Of a stretch of DNA of 21,663 nucleotides, positions 1 through 7,287 are shown piece by piece. How positions within the stretch are numbered: the stretch's first letter is position 1; every line of letters starts with the position of its first letter. The position numbers were made by a program, and so were the translations under genes. The stretch comes from a virus: positions 1 through 21,663 of the IMG/VR virus record IMGVR_UViG_3300036846_000307, one strand, 5' to 3'. The notes under the pieces were generated by a model. That model ran no database searches. It saw nothing but the letters and a program-made list of their open reading frames with translations, and had not been told where the DNA came from.

Positions 1-79
1 CAGCGCGTTTCTCCCTGGGGAGAACAGGTAGCAAACGATCCGGCGCCGATCCGCCCGGATCAGGGACAGACTGGGGACG
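1..79. other. Left-end non-coding segment with dyad symmetry
   Basis: No convincing gene is seen before the small terminase start. The segment contains GATCCG at 37-42 and again at 48-53, and the second copy forms a perfect dyad with CGGATC at 56-61 across a 2-base centre. CGGCGCCG at 41-48 is itself palindromic. In tailed phages the packaging site (cos or pac) usually lies next to the small terminase gene, so these symmetric elements are candidate terminase-binding sites. That role is inferred from position only. Confidence 0.4.
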
Positions 80-388
80 ATGGCGCCCAGTACGAACCTG
101 ACGATGACGCGGCGCACGATCCGGGCGCTGCGGCGCGCGGAACGGCTGACCGATACGGACGCGGGACTGGCCCGCCTGGCGCTGACGACCGCGCAAGCGC
201 TCGACGACGTGCTGGCGCAGGGCGAGAAGGCGTACGCGGTCGCGCAGGCGTCCCGTGTTCACCTGCTCGCGCTCGAGGCGCTACTGGCGCTCCCGGCCCC
301 GGTGGATTCGGACGCTGACGGATTCGACAACTGGCTGGCCGAAATCTCGCGGCCCGGCCCCGGCGCTGGCGACGGCGCGCAGTCCTGA
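80..388 (+). CDS. Terminase small subunit (probable)
   Basis: This 102-residue protein is largely helical. An N-terminal basic segment (TIRALRRAERL) is followed by a long Ala/Leu-rich region to about residue 70 and a short acidic/Gly-Pro tail. That composition, the length and the position directly before the large terminase match small terminase proteins of actinobacteriophages, which recognise the packaging site and load DNA onto the motor. The start at 80 is favoured because a purine-rich GGGGA lies just upstream, although its spacing is short; an ATG at 104 is the alternative. Its 3' part overlaps the longest reading of the next gene in another frame. The assignment rests on context more than on a signature motif. 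Confidence 0.7.
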   Translation: MAPSTNLTMTRRTIRALRRAERLTDTDAGLARLALTTAQALDDVLAQGEKAYAVAQASRVHLLALEALLALPAPVDSDADGFDNWLAEISRPGPGAGDGAQS

Positions 389-1754
389 ACGGGCGACGTT
401 CGGGCCCGCAGTAGGGGCGATGGCGGCCGCGCAGCGCCGCCCGCTGATGCCCTGGCAGCAGTACGTCGCGGACGTGGCCTATGAGGTCGACGACCGCGGC
501 CGGTTCGTCTACAAGCTGGTGATCGTCACGGTCCCGCGCCAGTCGGGGAAAACAACCCTGTTCGGCGCGTCGATGGATCACCGCGCGCTGACGGTCGAAC
601 GGGCGCGCGTGTGGTTCACGATGCAGACCGGAAAAGACGCGGTGGACTGGCTGGTGAACGAGCACTGGCCGCTACTCGCGGATTTCGGGAAGCTCGCGCA
701 CCTGCGCCTGGCTGCGGGCTCTGAGCACATTCGCTGGGAACCGACCGCGGGACTGATCCGCCCGTTCCCGCCGACCCCCGCGGGGCTGCACAGCAAGATC
801 AGTGACCTGGTAGTTGTCGACGAATGCTGGTCGCTGGATTTCATCCGCGGCCAGGCGCTTGACCAGGCGATCGTCCCGACCCAGGCGACACGCGAAAACG
901 CCCAGGTGCTCAAGTGTTCGACCGCGGGCGATGCGGCGTCCGTCTGGTGGCTGGGCACGGTCGAACAGGGCCGCGCCGCCGCGCGCGCGGACCGGCGCGA
1001 CGGGATCGCGTTTTTCGACTGGTGCTGCGCCGACGACCTCGACCCGTGCGACCCGTCATCGTGGCCGCAGTATCACCCCGCGTACGGGCGCACGATCGGG
1101 GAGGCGGCGATGCACGCCGCGCTCGACATGCTCGGCCCCGAAGAATTCGCGCGGGCGTACGGGAACCGCTGGACCTCGACGGTCGCCCGTGTGATCCCCC
1201 TCGCCGCGTGGCGGGCCGCGGCGGACCCGGACCTGCCGCTGCCCGAACCGGGCCAGGTCGCGCTGGCGTTCGACGTAGCGGTCGACCGTTCCGACGCGAC
1301 GATCGTCGCCGCGTGGCGCGATCCGGGCGGCGGGCTGCTCGAGGTCGCGGACTATCGGCCGGGCGTCGCGTGGGTCCCGTCGCGCATGTTGGAACTGATC
1401 GAACGCTGGTCGCCGCGGGCGATCGGCTATGACGCGGCGGGCCCCGCGCTCGACGTGGCCGACGTGCTCGAGCGGGCCGAGGTCGGGCTGGTCGGACTCA
1501 AGGCACGCGAGTACGCGGCCGCGTGCCTGTCGCTGCTCGAGGCGCTGACCGTCGATCCGCCCGCGGTTCGTATCCGACCTCACCCCAACCTCGACGCGGC
1601 CGCCGCGGCCGCGGCCCGGCGCACGTTGGGCGACGCGTGGGCGTGGGGCCGACGCCAGTCGACGGTCAGCATTTCGCCCCTGACCGCGGCGACGTGTGCG
1701 CTCTGGGCCTATGACCATGCGCCCGCCGACCTGGGCGCCTTCCGTGTCTGGTGA
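255..1754 (+). CDS. Terminase large subunit (ATPase-nuclease)
   Basis: This is the packaging motor ATPase and headful/cos nuclease. Numbering from the ATG at 255, it has LMPWQ near 64-68, a Walker A-type VPRQSGKT at 93-100, and Walker B VVVDE at 186-190. The RNase H-like nuclease half has Asp340 in LAFDVAVD and Asp393 in IGYDAAG, and ends with a GDAWAW...SPLTAAT segment typical of actinophage large terminases. The 499-residue length is normal. The start is uncertain. ATG 255 overlaps the small terminase by 134 bases, ATG 420 would give 444 residues, and no GTG or TTG lies between. Residues just before 420 (GPAVGAMAAA) resemble the usual lead-in to the PWQ motif, so translation probably begins upstream of 420. 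Confidence 0.95.
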   Translation: MFTCSRSRRYWRSRPRWIRTLTDSTTGWPKSRGPAPALATARSPERATFGPAVGAMAAAQRRPLMPWQQYVADVAYEVDDRGRFVYKLVIVTVPRQSGKTTLFGASMDHRALTVERARVWFTMQTGKDAVDWLVNEHWPLLADFGKLAHLRLAAGSEHIRWEPTAGLIRPFPPTPAGLHSKISDLVVVDECWSLDFIRGQALDQAIVPTQATRENAQVLKCSTAGDAASVWWLGTVEQGRAAARADRRDGIAFFDWCCADDLDPCDPSSWPQYHPAYGRTIGEAAMHAALDMLGPEEFARAYGNRWTSTVARVIPLAAWRAAADPDLPLPEPGQVALAFDVAVDRSDATIVAAWRDPGGGLLEVADYRPGVAWVPSRMLELIERWSPRAIGYDAAGPALDVADVLERAEVGLVGLKAREYAAACLSLLEALTVDPPAVRIRPHPNLDAAAAAAARRTLGDAWAWGRRQSTVSISPLTAATCALWAYDHAPADLGAFRVW

Positions 1755-1760
1755 ACGTGG

Positions 1761-1781
1761 TCTAGTCGCATTGTGACTAGA
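1761..1781. repeat. Perfect inverted repeat between terminase and portal genes
   Basis: TCTAGTC (1761-1767) and GACTAGA (1775-1781) form a perfect 7-bp inverted repeat around a 7-base centre. It lies in the 46-base gap between the large terminase stop and the portal GTG start. It could be an operator, an mRNA hairpin or a processing site. No T-run follows, so an intrinsic terminator is unlikely. Confidence 0.6.
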
Positions 1782-1800
1782 TCGGCGTAAGGTTGTCCGC

Positions 1801-3006
1801 GTGGTCATGCTCGCGGCCCCGGCCCGGCAGCTAGTCCGACGGTCAGGCGGCCCGATCATCCCGCCCCCTGGGATCAGTACGCGCGGCACCCCTGGGCCGT
1901 ACGTGTTCGACACGCAGAGTGCGCGCACGGTCCCGTCCGTGTCGCGGGCGCTGCAGTTGTACGGCGGCCTGGTGAAACAAATGCCGATCGACGCGTACCG
2001 CACCTATACGCGCATCGAACCGGCGCCGCGTATCTGCCGACGGCCCGACCCGGATCGGGCCGGATCATGGTTCGTGCAGGTGAACCTCGAGGACTACCTA
2101 CTGTCGGGCAACGCGATTTCGCTGGTGACCGCGCGCGGGATCGACGGCTGGCCGCTGTCGGTCGCGTGGCTGCCCGCAACCTGGGTTTACATCGTGTGGC
2201 AGCCGTGGGCCGAGAACGCGATTACGTACACGTACCTCGGTCAGCCGTTGCCATTCGCGGACGTGATCCACGTACGGCGCGGCGCCGATCGTCTCTATCC
2301 GGTGCGCGGCGTCGGCATCGTGGAAGAACACCTACCGACCCTCGATCGTGTCGCGATGGAAGAGGAATACGAACGGGGCGCGCTCGAGGGCGGCGCGGTC
2401 CCGTCGGTCGCGGTGATTACTCCGCAGGCGCAGATCACCCAGGACATCGCGGACGATGCAAAACAGCGCTGGCATGACAAGTTCGACGGGCCGCAACGCG
2501 AACCGGTATTCCTGCCCGCGGGAACGCAGGTGATCCCCCTCGCATGGTCACCTACCGACACGCAACTGGCCGAGGCGCGCCGCCTGTCGCTGCTCGACGT
2601 TGCCAACATGTTCAACCTCGACGGCTACTGGCTGGGCGCGCCCGTCGCGGGCATGACCTACCGGACTGCGGGCCCGCAATATCAGCAGGTGTTACGTACA
2701 TCGCTCGAGCCGATACTGGCTGATTTCGAGGACGTGTGGAGTAACGCGTGGCTGCCACGCGGGACCGATATTCGGTTCCGCCGATCGCAACTGTTACGCG
2801 AAGACCTCGCAACGTCGACGACCGCGGCCGTCGCCGCGTTCGGCGCGGGACTGATGACGCTGGAAGAGGGCCGCGTAGAAATCGGCCTGCCGCCGACCAT
2901 GCCCGGCTCGACCGGGATCGGCGCCGACCTCGAGCCTGCGCCCGCCGCGCCTGCCGATCCGAACCCCTCACTACCGGAAGGCGAACCGGGAGGCGACACG
3001 CCATGA
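1801..3006 (+). CDS. Portal protein (HK97 type)
   Basis: The 401-residue product fits the family size for the dodecameric ring at the capsid vertex through which DNA is packaged. Features seen are an N-terminal SVSRALQLYGGLVKQMP helix, a clip/stem region with LLSGNAISLVTAR and WLPATWVYIVW, the segment RGVGIVEEHLPTLDRVAMEEEYERGALEGG, and the later LSLLDVANMFNLDGYWLG. These are arranged as in actinophage HK97-like portals. Translation probably starts at GTG 1801, with ATG 1807 as an alternative. The C-terminus is Pro/Glu-rich and disordered. Its stop overlaps the protease start by ATGA, so the two are probably translationally coupled. Confidence 0.93.
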   Translation: MVMLAAPARQLVRRSGGPIIPPPGISTRGTPGPYVFDTQSARTVPSVSRALQLYGGLVKQMPIDAYRTYTRIEPAPRICRRPDPDRAGSWFVQVNLEDYLLSGNAISLVTARGIDGWPLSVAWLPATWVYIVWQPWAENAITYTYLGQPLPFADVIHVRRGADRLYPVRGVGIVEEHLPTLDRVAMEEEYERGALEGGAVPSVAVITPQAQITQDIADDAKQRWHDKFDGPQREPVFLPAGTQVIPLAWSPTDTQLAEARRLSLLDVANMFNLDGYWLGAPVAGMTYRTAGPQYQQVLRTSLEPILADFEDVWSNAWLPRGTDIRFRRSQLLREDLATSTTAAVAAFGAGLMTLEEGRVEIGLPPTMPGSTGIGADLEPAPAAPADPNPSLPEGEPGGDTP

Positions 3007-3635
3007 TCGACGCGCCCGAACTGCGCACCTATTCGACGACCCTGGAACTGCGCGACGCCCAGGCGGTCGGCGCAGGCCGCGTGTATCGGTACCTCGAGGG
3101 CCGCGCCGTCCCGTATGACACCTGGGCCGACCTCGGCCTGTTCATGGAACGGCACGCGCCCCGGTCTTTCGTGCAGTCGACGAAAGCGGGCAGCGGGAAA
3201 AACCTGCCGCTGCTGCAGTTCCACGATCGGGCCGCGTACCCGGTCGGCCGGGCCGAATCCTGGTCGCACGATGACGGCGCACTGTCGGGCGTGTGGCGCC
3301 TGTCCGACTCGCCCGACGCGCAACGCGCGGCGCGGGAAGCCGCGGACGGCGGGCTCGGCCTGTCGATCGGTTTTCAGCCGATCCGATCGGACGTGACGAA
3401 ACAGGCGCAGACGTGGGCGCCCGACCTCGGCCCCGATCACAAAGACTGGATTACGCGCGCAGAGTCGCGGCTACTCGAGGTCAGCCTGACGCCCGTACCC
3501 GCCTACACGGATTCGATCGTGACGATGGTGCGCAGCGCGTTCGACCCTGACCGTCGGCCGACGGTCGACGTACCGACTCCGCTACGTGACGCTTGGCAAG
3601 CGGACCTAGAACAGTTACGGTCGACCCAGCACTAA
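3003..3635 (+). CDS. Prohead maturation protease (S78/HK97 type)
   Basis: This 210-residue protease should cleave the scaffold-like N-terminus of the capsid protein during head maturation. The catalytic signatures are visible: His74 in LLQFHDRAAYPVGR, Ser121 in LGLSIGF, and an acidic residue in the LLEVSLTPVPAY segment, which is a hallmark of the family. The start at ATG 3003 overlaps the portal stop by 4 bases. A longer in-frame reading from 2748 lies within the portal gene and is rejected. It is followed by a 147-base gap before the capsid gene. Confidence 0.93.
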   Translation: MIDAPELRTYSTTLELRDAQAVGAGRVYRYLEGRAVPYDTWADLGLFMERHAPRSFVQSTKAGSGKNLPLLQFHDRAAYPVGRAESWSHDDGALSGVWRLSDSPDAQRAAREAADGGLGLSIGFQPIRSDVTKQAQTWAPDLGPDHKDWITRAESRLLEVSLTPVPAYTDSIVTMVRSAFDPDRRPTVDVPTPLRDAWQADLEQLRSTQH

Positions 3636-3782
3636 ACCGCGGCCGACCCGTCGAACCGGTCGACCTCGCGGCCACGGTGCCCGCGTCGAACGGGCCCGTA
3701 CCGCGACGGTCACCGCATGTTCCGGCAGTCGTGCGCCCTGCATTTAGCGGCCCCGACACGTCGAATGAAACGTGAGGTCGTC

Positions 3783-5120
3783 ATGGCGAATCCCGTACTC
3801 GAGGTCATGCGCGCGGAGCGCGCCGAACAGATCAGCAACATGGACGCGATTCTGGGCCAGGTCGAAAACCGCGACCTGTCCGAAGCAGAACGGGGACTGC
3901 TCGAGCGGGCCCGTGACCGTATCGGCCTGCTCGACGAACAGATTTCCCCCCTCGCAGAATTCGAGGCGCTGCGCTCCGCGCACGATGCGACCGTCGGCGC
4001 GTTGCCGCGGCCCGCGCTCGAGGTCGGCGGACGGCGCGCGGACATGTCAGGCGAAGGCGTGCAGTACCGCAGCGCCGGAACGTTCCTGGTCGACTACCTG
4101 CGCGCGCACGGGATCATGGAACGGGGCGTGCCCGACGACCAGGCCGCAGCGCGACTCGCATACGCGCAGCGGGCCGATCAGACAACGGGCGACACGCCCG
4201 GACTGCTCCCGGTCCCGATCGTCGGTCAGGTCGTTTCGCTGGTCGACGCGAACCGGCCGCTGATTACATCGCTCGGCGGCGCGAAGGCGCTCGGCGGGAT
4301 TCCCGGCACGTCATTCACGCGCCCGAAGGTGACCGTACATACGCAGGTCGGGAAGCAGGCCGCAGAAAAAACCGCGCTGGCGTCGCGCAAGATGACGGTC
4401 GCGGGCATCACGTTCACCAAGGAAACGCACGGCGGCTACGTCGACATTTCCCGCCAGGACATTGACTGGACCTCGCCCGCGGCGTGGGACATTCTCGTGC
4501 GCGACCTCGCGCAGCAGTACGCGATCGAAACCGAAACCGCGGTAGCTACGCAGTTCGTCACGTCCGCGGTCGGCGCCAAGCCTCCCGCGTTGCCCGCGGC
4601 GCCCGTCCTCGCGGACTGGACCCACGCGCTGTACACCGCGGCGATGCACAGCTATAGCGCGGGCCAGATGATGCCCGATCGGCTGTGGGTCAGCCTCGAC
4701 GTATGGGCCGCGCTCGGCTCACTGGTCGACACGACCCGCGTTGTGCTCCCGCCCGACGCGCGCGCAGGCGGCGATTCGTCGAACGGATTCGATATCGGCG
4801 GATCGTCACTCGCGGATTTCCGCGGCGACGTGCTCGGCCTGCCGCGTGTCGTGGTCCCGCTGCTGCCCCCGAAAACGTGCATCATCGGTCCCGCGTCACT
4901 GTTCGAGGTCTACGAAGAGGTCCTCGGCCTGCTGTCGGTCATCGAACCGTCGATTCTCGGCGTGCAGGTCGCGTATGGCGGCTATGTCGCGTACGGCGGC
5001 CTCGCGGGCTCGGCGTTCGTACCGCTCGACCTGTCCGCGGTGACGAACCTCCCGACGATGGCGGAAGCCGAAGAGACAGCGGCCGACGACGCGCCTGCGC
5101 CCAGCACGCGCGCCAAGTAG
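3783..5120 (+). CDS. Major capsid protein (HK97 fold)
   Basis: At 445 residues this is the expected size for an HK97-fold shell protein with its own N-terminal delta (scaffold) domain. Residues 1 to about 70 are charged and coiled-coil-like (VLEVMRAERAEQIS, RARDRIGLLDEQ). A linker around residues 85-130 follows, where the protease should cut. The shell domain includes LVDANRPLITSLGG, TKETHGGYVDISRQDIDW and a C-terminal GVQVAYGGYVAYG run. Start 3783 is chosen because GAGG (3774-3777) sits 5 bases upstream; ATGs at 3717 and 3765 are in frame but lack such a site. The C-terminal tail is acidic and Ala/Pro-rich. Confidence 0.93.
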   Translation: MANPVLEVMRAERAEQISNMDAILGQVENRDLSEAERGLLERARDRIGLLDEQISPLAEFEALRSAHDATVGALPRPALEVGGRRADMSGEGVQYRSAGTFLVDYLRAHGIMERGVPDDQAAARLAYAQRADQTTGDTPGLLPVPIVGQVVSLVDANRPLITSLGGAKALGGIPGTSFTRPKVTVHTQVGKQAAEKTALASRKMTVAGITFTKETHGGYVDISRQDIDWTSPAAWDILVRDLAQQYAIETETAVATQFVTSAVGAKPPALPAAPVLADWTHALYTAAMHSYSAGQMMPDRLWVSLDVWAALGSLVDTTRVVLPPDARAGGDSSNGFDIGGSSLADFRGDVLGLPRVVVPLLPPKTCIIGPASLFEVYEEVLGLLSVIEPSILGVQVAYGGYVAYGGLAGSAFVPLDLSAVTNLPTMAEAEETAADDAPAPSTRAK

Positions 5121-5133
5121 GGGGGAGTAGTCG

Positions 5134-5460
5134 ATGGCGGCCTGGCCGACGTTGCCCGAGGTCCGTAAATTCTTACGGCTCGCGGTCGACCCGGACAGCG
5201 ACGCGGTACTGACGACCGCGCTCGCGGCCGCCATCGACTACGGGATGGGCCGCTACGGCGGTAAGTATCCGGCCGACAATACCGACGTGCCCGACAGCGG
5301 GCACCAGGCGTGCCTGATGCACGCGGCCCGCCTGTACCGACGACGGGACAGCGCCGACGGGACGATCGGCTGGGGCGACATGGGCGTGATCCGTGTCGGG
5401 CGCCTTGACGCAGATATCGACGCGCTGTACGCGCAGGGCGCGCCGCTGGTGTTCGGATGA
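5134..5460 (+). CDS. Head-tail connector (gp6/Ad1-like)
   Basis: The 108-residue product has the layout of head-tail adaptor proteins that bind under the portal: TLPEVRKFL at the start, a middle helix (AAAIDYGMGRY), then the segment HAARLYRRRDSADGTIGWGDMG followed by VGRLDADIDALYA. That last part recurs in actinophage Ad1 connectors. GGGGGAG at 5121-5127 is a strong ribosome-binding site 6 bases before the ATG. The stop overlaps the next ATG by 4 bases. Confidence 0.85.
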   Translation: MAAWPTLPEVRKFLRLAVDPDSDAVLTTALAAAIDYGMGRYGGKYPADNTDVPDSGHQACLMHAARLYRRRDSADGTIGWGDMGVIRVGRLDADIDALYAQGAPLVFG

Positions 5461-5852
5461 CATGGCAGCGCGCCCCGGTCGCGGCCGCGCTGGTAACGAT
5501 CCTCGCCGCGGTCGATGACAGCGTGCCCGCGTTCGCGGTACCGCCCGACACGTTCAACCCGCCCGCGTACATCGTCGGTTATCCGCGCACGGTCAACTAC
5601 CGAACACCGCAGTTCGGCGTCGATGAAGCGCAGTTACCCCTAGCGGTCGCGTGCGGCGTGGCCGAGGTCGATCGCGTCGACGACCTGCTACGCCGCGCGT
5701 ATGACGCGCTGTCGGCCGCGACCGCGACCGATCCGACCCTGGGCGGGACCGTGCTGCTGGTCGATCCCGGCCCGCAGGACAATTGGCGACTGCTCAAGGT
5801 CGCGGGCGTCGACGTGCTCGCCGCGGACCTGCTGCTACGCGTACTCATGTAA
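5457..5852 (+). CDS. Tail terminator-like head-tail joining protein
   Basis: This 131-residue protein begins with a helix (APVAAALVTILAAV), then FNPPAYIVGYP, a central DEAQLPLAVACGVAEVDRVDDLL strand-helix segment, and ends in NWRLLKVAGVDVLAADLLLRVLM. This is the usual layout of tail terminator or tail-completion proteins that cap the tail tube and join it to the head. Its position between the connector and the tail tube agrees. It overlaps the previous gene by ATGA. A different joining-protein role, such as stopper, is possible because no separate stopper is recognised. Confidence 0.65.
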   Translation: MTWQRAPVAAALVTILAAVDDSVPAFAVPPDTFNPPAYIVGYPRTVNYRTPQFGVDEAQLPLAVACGVAEVDRVDDLLRRAYDALSAATATDPTLGGTVLLVDPGPQDNWRLLKVAGVDVLAADLLLRVLM

Positions 5853-5866
5853 CGAAAGGCGAACCG

Positions 5867-6343
5867 ATGACAGACACCGACTACGCGCCTGCGCCTCGAG
5901 TCGATCCGACTCCGCCCGTCGCGTCGCCCGTAATGATGACCGACTGTTACGTGGAAATCGGCGCCGCGAACCTGTCCTGCCTGGGGCTCGAGGTTTCCGT
6001 GGAACCGGAGAACAAACCGATTGACCAGGTGACGTTCTGCGGCGAGAAGGAGTACCCCGGTTCCGTCAAGTGGCATTTCAAGGCGAAGCTTGCGCAGGCG
6101 TTCGACACGGGCGCGACCTATGACACGCTGAACACGGCGCTGCTCGCGTACCAGGCCGACGGGACGTTGTGCCCGGTCAAGGTGCGCGCGTACAAGAGTC
6201 GCGTAGTCGGGCCCGATAATCCGTCATTCGAGGGCGACGTGATCCCGCAGGCGTTTGCGCTGATCGGCGGGACCGCAGGGACCGCGGCCGAGGTCGACGT
6301 GGACTGGATTTATGACGCGCCGCCGACCTCAGTAGTCGCGTAG
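5867..6343 (+). CDS. Major tail protein (tail tube)
   Basis: The 158-residue product resembles actinophage tail tube subunits: a disordered Pro-rich start, then CYVEIGAANLSCLGLEVSV, a PIDQVTFCGEKEYPGSVKWHF strand pair, the GATYDTLNTALLAYQADG helix, and an Ile-Gly-Gly...VDVDWIYDAPP ending. These subunits stack as hexamers to form the tube. The start is ATG 5867, with GAAAGG at 5854-5859 upstream. The longer in-frame reading from 5783 lies in the preceding gene. The same TAACGAAAGGCG leader recurs at the small gene at 12311. Confidence 0.87.
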   Translation: MTDTDYAPAPRVDPTPPVASPVMMTDCYVEIGAANLSCLGLEVSVEPENKPIDQVTFCGEKEYPGSVKWHFKAKLAQAFDTGATYDTLNTALLAYQADGTLCPVKVRAYKSRVVGPDNPSFEGDVIPQAFALIGGTAGTAAEVDVDWIYDAPPTSVVA

Positions 6344-6347
6344 CGCG

Positions 6348-6818
6348 ATGCCTGCGCCCGGCCCGGTTGTTGGCGTGATCGGCCTCGACGCGCTGCGGCG
6401 CGACCTGAACCGTATGGCGACCGACGTCAGCGGGCCGCTGTATCAGGCGATGAAAGAGGCGGGCCGCCAGGCTGCGGAACCGGTCGCGATGCTGACGCGC
6501 TCGAGCCTGCCGCGCGAGTCGCGCAGTAACGATGCGGGCGCGCTGCTCGAGACGGTCAAGGCGACCGGGACGCGCACGGGCGCCGCGGTCCGCATGGGAT
6601 CGCGGGCGGTCCCGTGGGCGGGCTGGGTGGAGTTTGGCGGGAAACGGCCCGACGGCAGCGCGCGCCAGTTCGTCGCGTCGGGGCGCTACCTGTTCCCCGC
6701 GGCCCGTCAACTGGCCGCGACCGCGGCCGAGGCGTACTCGCAAGGGATCGGGCGCGTGCTGAACACGGACGCGGTATGGACGAACACGACGACCGACGGG
6801 AGCAAGGTGCATGACTGA
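6348..6818 (+). CDS. HK97 gp10-like neck protein
   Basis: The 156-residue protein has a helical N-terminus (GLDALRRDLNRMA, QAMKEAGRQAAEP) and the family signature WAGWVEFGGKRPDGSARQFVASG followed by YLFPAARQLAATA. HK97 gp10-like proteins take part in head completion and tail attachment. It starts 4 bases after the tail tube stop, with no clear ribosome-binding site, suggesting reinitiation. It lies downstream of the tail tube gene, whereas it normally precedes it. The C-terminus overlaps the next gene by 8 bases. Confidence 0.83.
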   Translation: MPAPGPVVGVIGLDALRRDLNRMATDVSGPLYQAMKEAGRQAAEPVAMLTRSSLPRESRSNDAGALLETVKATGTRTGAAVRMGSRAVPWAGWVEFGGKRPDGSARQFVASGRYLFPAARQLAATAAEAYSQGIGRVLNTDAVWTNTTTDGSKVHD

Positions 6819-7164
6819 CGACCGGCCCGCATGGGCCCTCGAGGACGTAGAAATACACGTCGACAAACCGCTACGGCTGTCGGCCGACGCGATGCGCGCA
6901 CTGACGAAAGGGTCAGGCCGCACGCTGACCGACATACTGCAGGACACCGACGACGACGCGACCCGCTGGCAGGCGACCGCGTTCGGGGAACTGTTCCGGC
7001 GCGGCGACCAGGCGGGACACCTGCCCGACGCGGCGACGCTGTGGGAATGGGCAGGCCGCGCCGATATCGCGTTCAGCGCCGACGCGGAGACGTTGCAACT
7101 GGCGGACCCTACCGGGCGCGAGTCCTCGGCAACCTCGCCGCGTTCTGTCATTACTGGCGAATGA
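6811..7164 (+). CDS. Tail assembly chaperone, short form (gpG-like)
   Basis: This 117-residue protein lies directly before the tape measure gene, the conserved position of tail assembly chaperones that coat the tape measure during tail building. It reads as a compact acidic helical protein (LRLSADAMRALTKGSGRTLTDILQ, DATRWQATAFGELFRRGD). AAGG at 6804-6807 precedes the ATG. Its last 18 or so codons (GRESSATSPRSVITGE) look unstructured. The overlapping -1 frame carries a second coding region, as expected for the gpG/gpGT pair. Confidence 0.78.
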   Translation: MTDDRPAWALEDVEIHVDKPLRLSADAMRALTKGSGRTLTDILQDTDDDATRWQATAFGELFRRGDQAGHLPDAATLWEWAGRADIAFSADAETLQLADPTGRESSATSPRSVITGE

Positions 7165-7280
7165 CGCCCGACGACGTACACGCCCTCGACGATGACACCT
7201 ATAACGCATTCGTCGCCTACATGGAACGTGACGCGCGCGAGCAGGCACGCGCGATCGCGGACGCGAAACGTCGACGGTAG
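6811..7280 (+). CDS. Tail assembly chaperone, frameshifted long form (gpGT-like)
   Basis: The -1 frame after about 7110 reads YRARVLGNLAAFCHYWRM then TPDDVHALDDDTYNAFVAYMERDAREQ, ending at TAG 7278-7280. This resembles the T domain of actinophage tail chaperones. The resemblance begins upstream of the only ATG in that frame (7161), so a -1 ribosomal frameshift from the short form explains it better than a separate gene. A shift at the CCT codon would give LADP-YRARV and a product of about 157 residues. The alternative is a 39-residue protein from ATG 7161, which overlaps the short form's stop by ATGA like many genes here. Confidence 0.65.
7104..7110 (+). other. Candidate -1 ribosomal frameshift site
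   Basis: GGACCCT lies where the zero frame reads GCG GAC CCT ACC and the -1 frame reads GGA CCC TAC. The proline tRNA on CCT (7108-7110) can re-pair with CCC (7107-7109) after a one-base backward slip. It is not a canonical X-XXY-YYZ heptamer, because GAC to GGA does not re-pair well. It is the best site seen between the end of conserved G sequence and the start of T-like sequence. Confidence 0.4.
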
Positions 7281-7287
7281 GTAACGC

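Noticed and set aside
1056-2003. Long minus-strand open frame across large terminase and portal genes
   Set aside because: It is the antisense shadow expected in very GC-rich coding DNA; the product is Arg-rich and without motifs, and the plus strand has clear conserved proteins.
3593-3775. 60-codon frame with a TTG start in the gap between protease and capsid genes
   Set aside because: It overlaps the protease end, has no clear ribosome-binding site, its third codon positions are less GC-biased than in real genes, and it runs into the capsid gene's ribosome-binding site.
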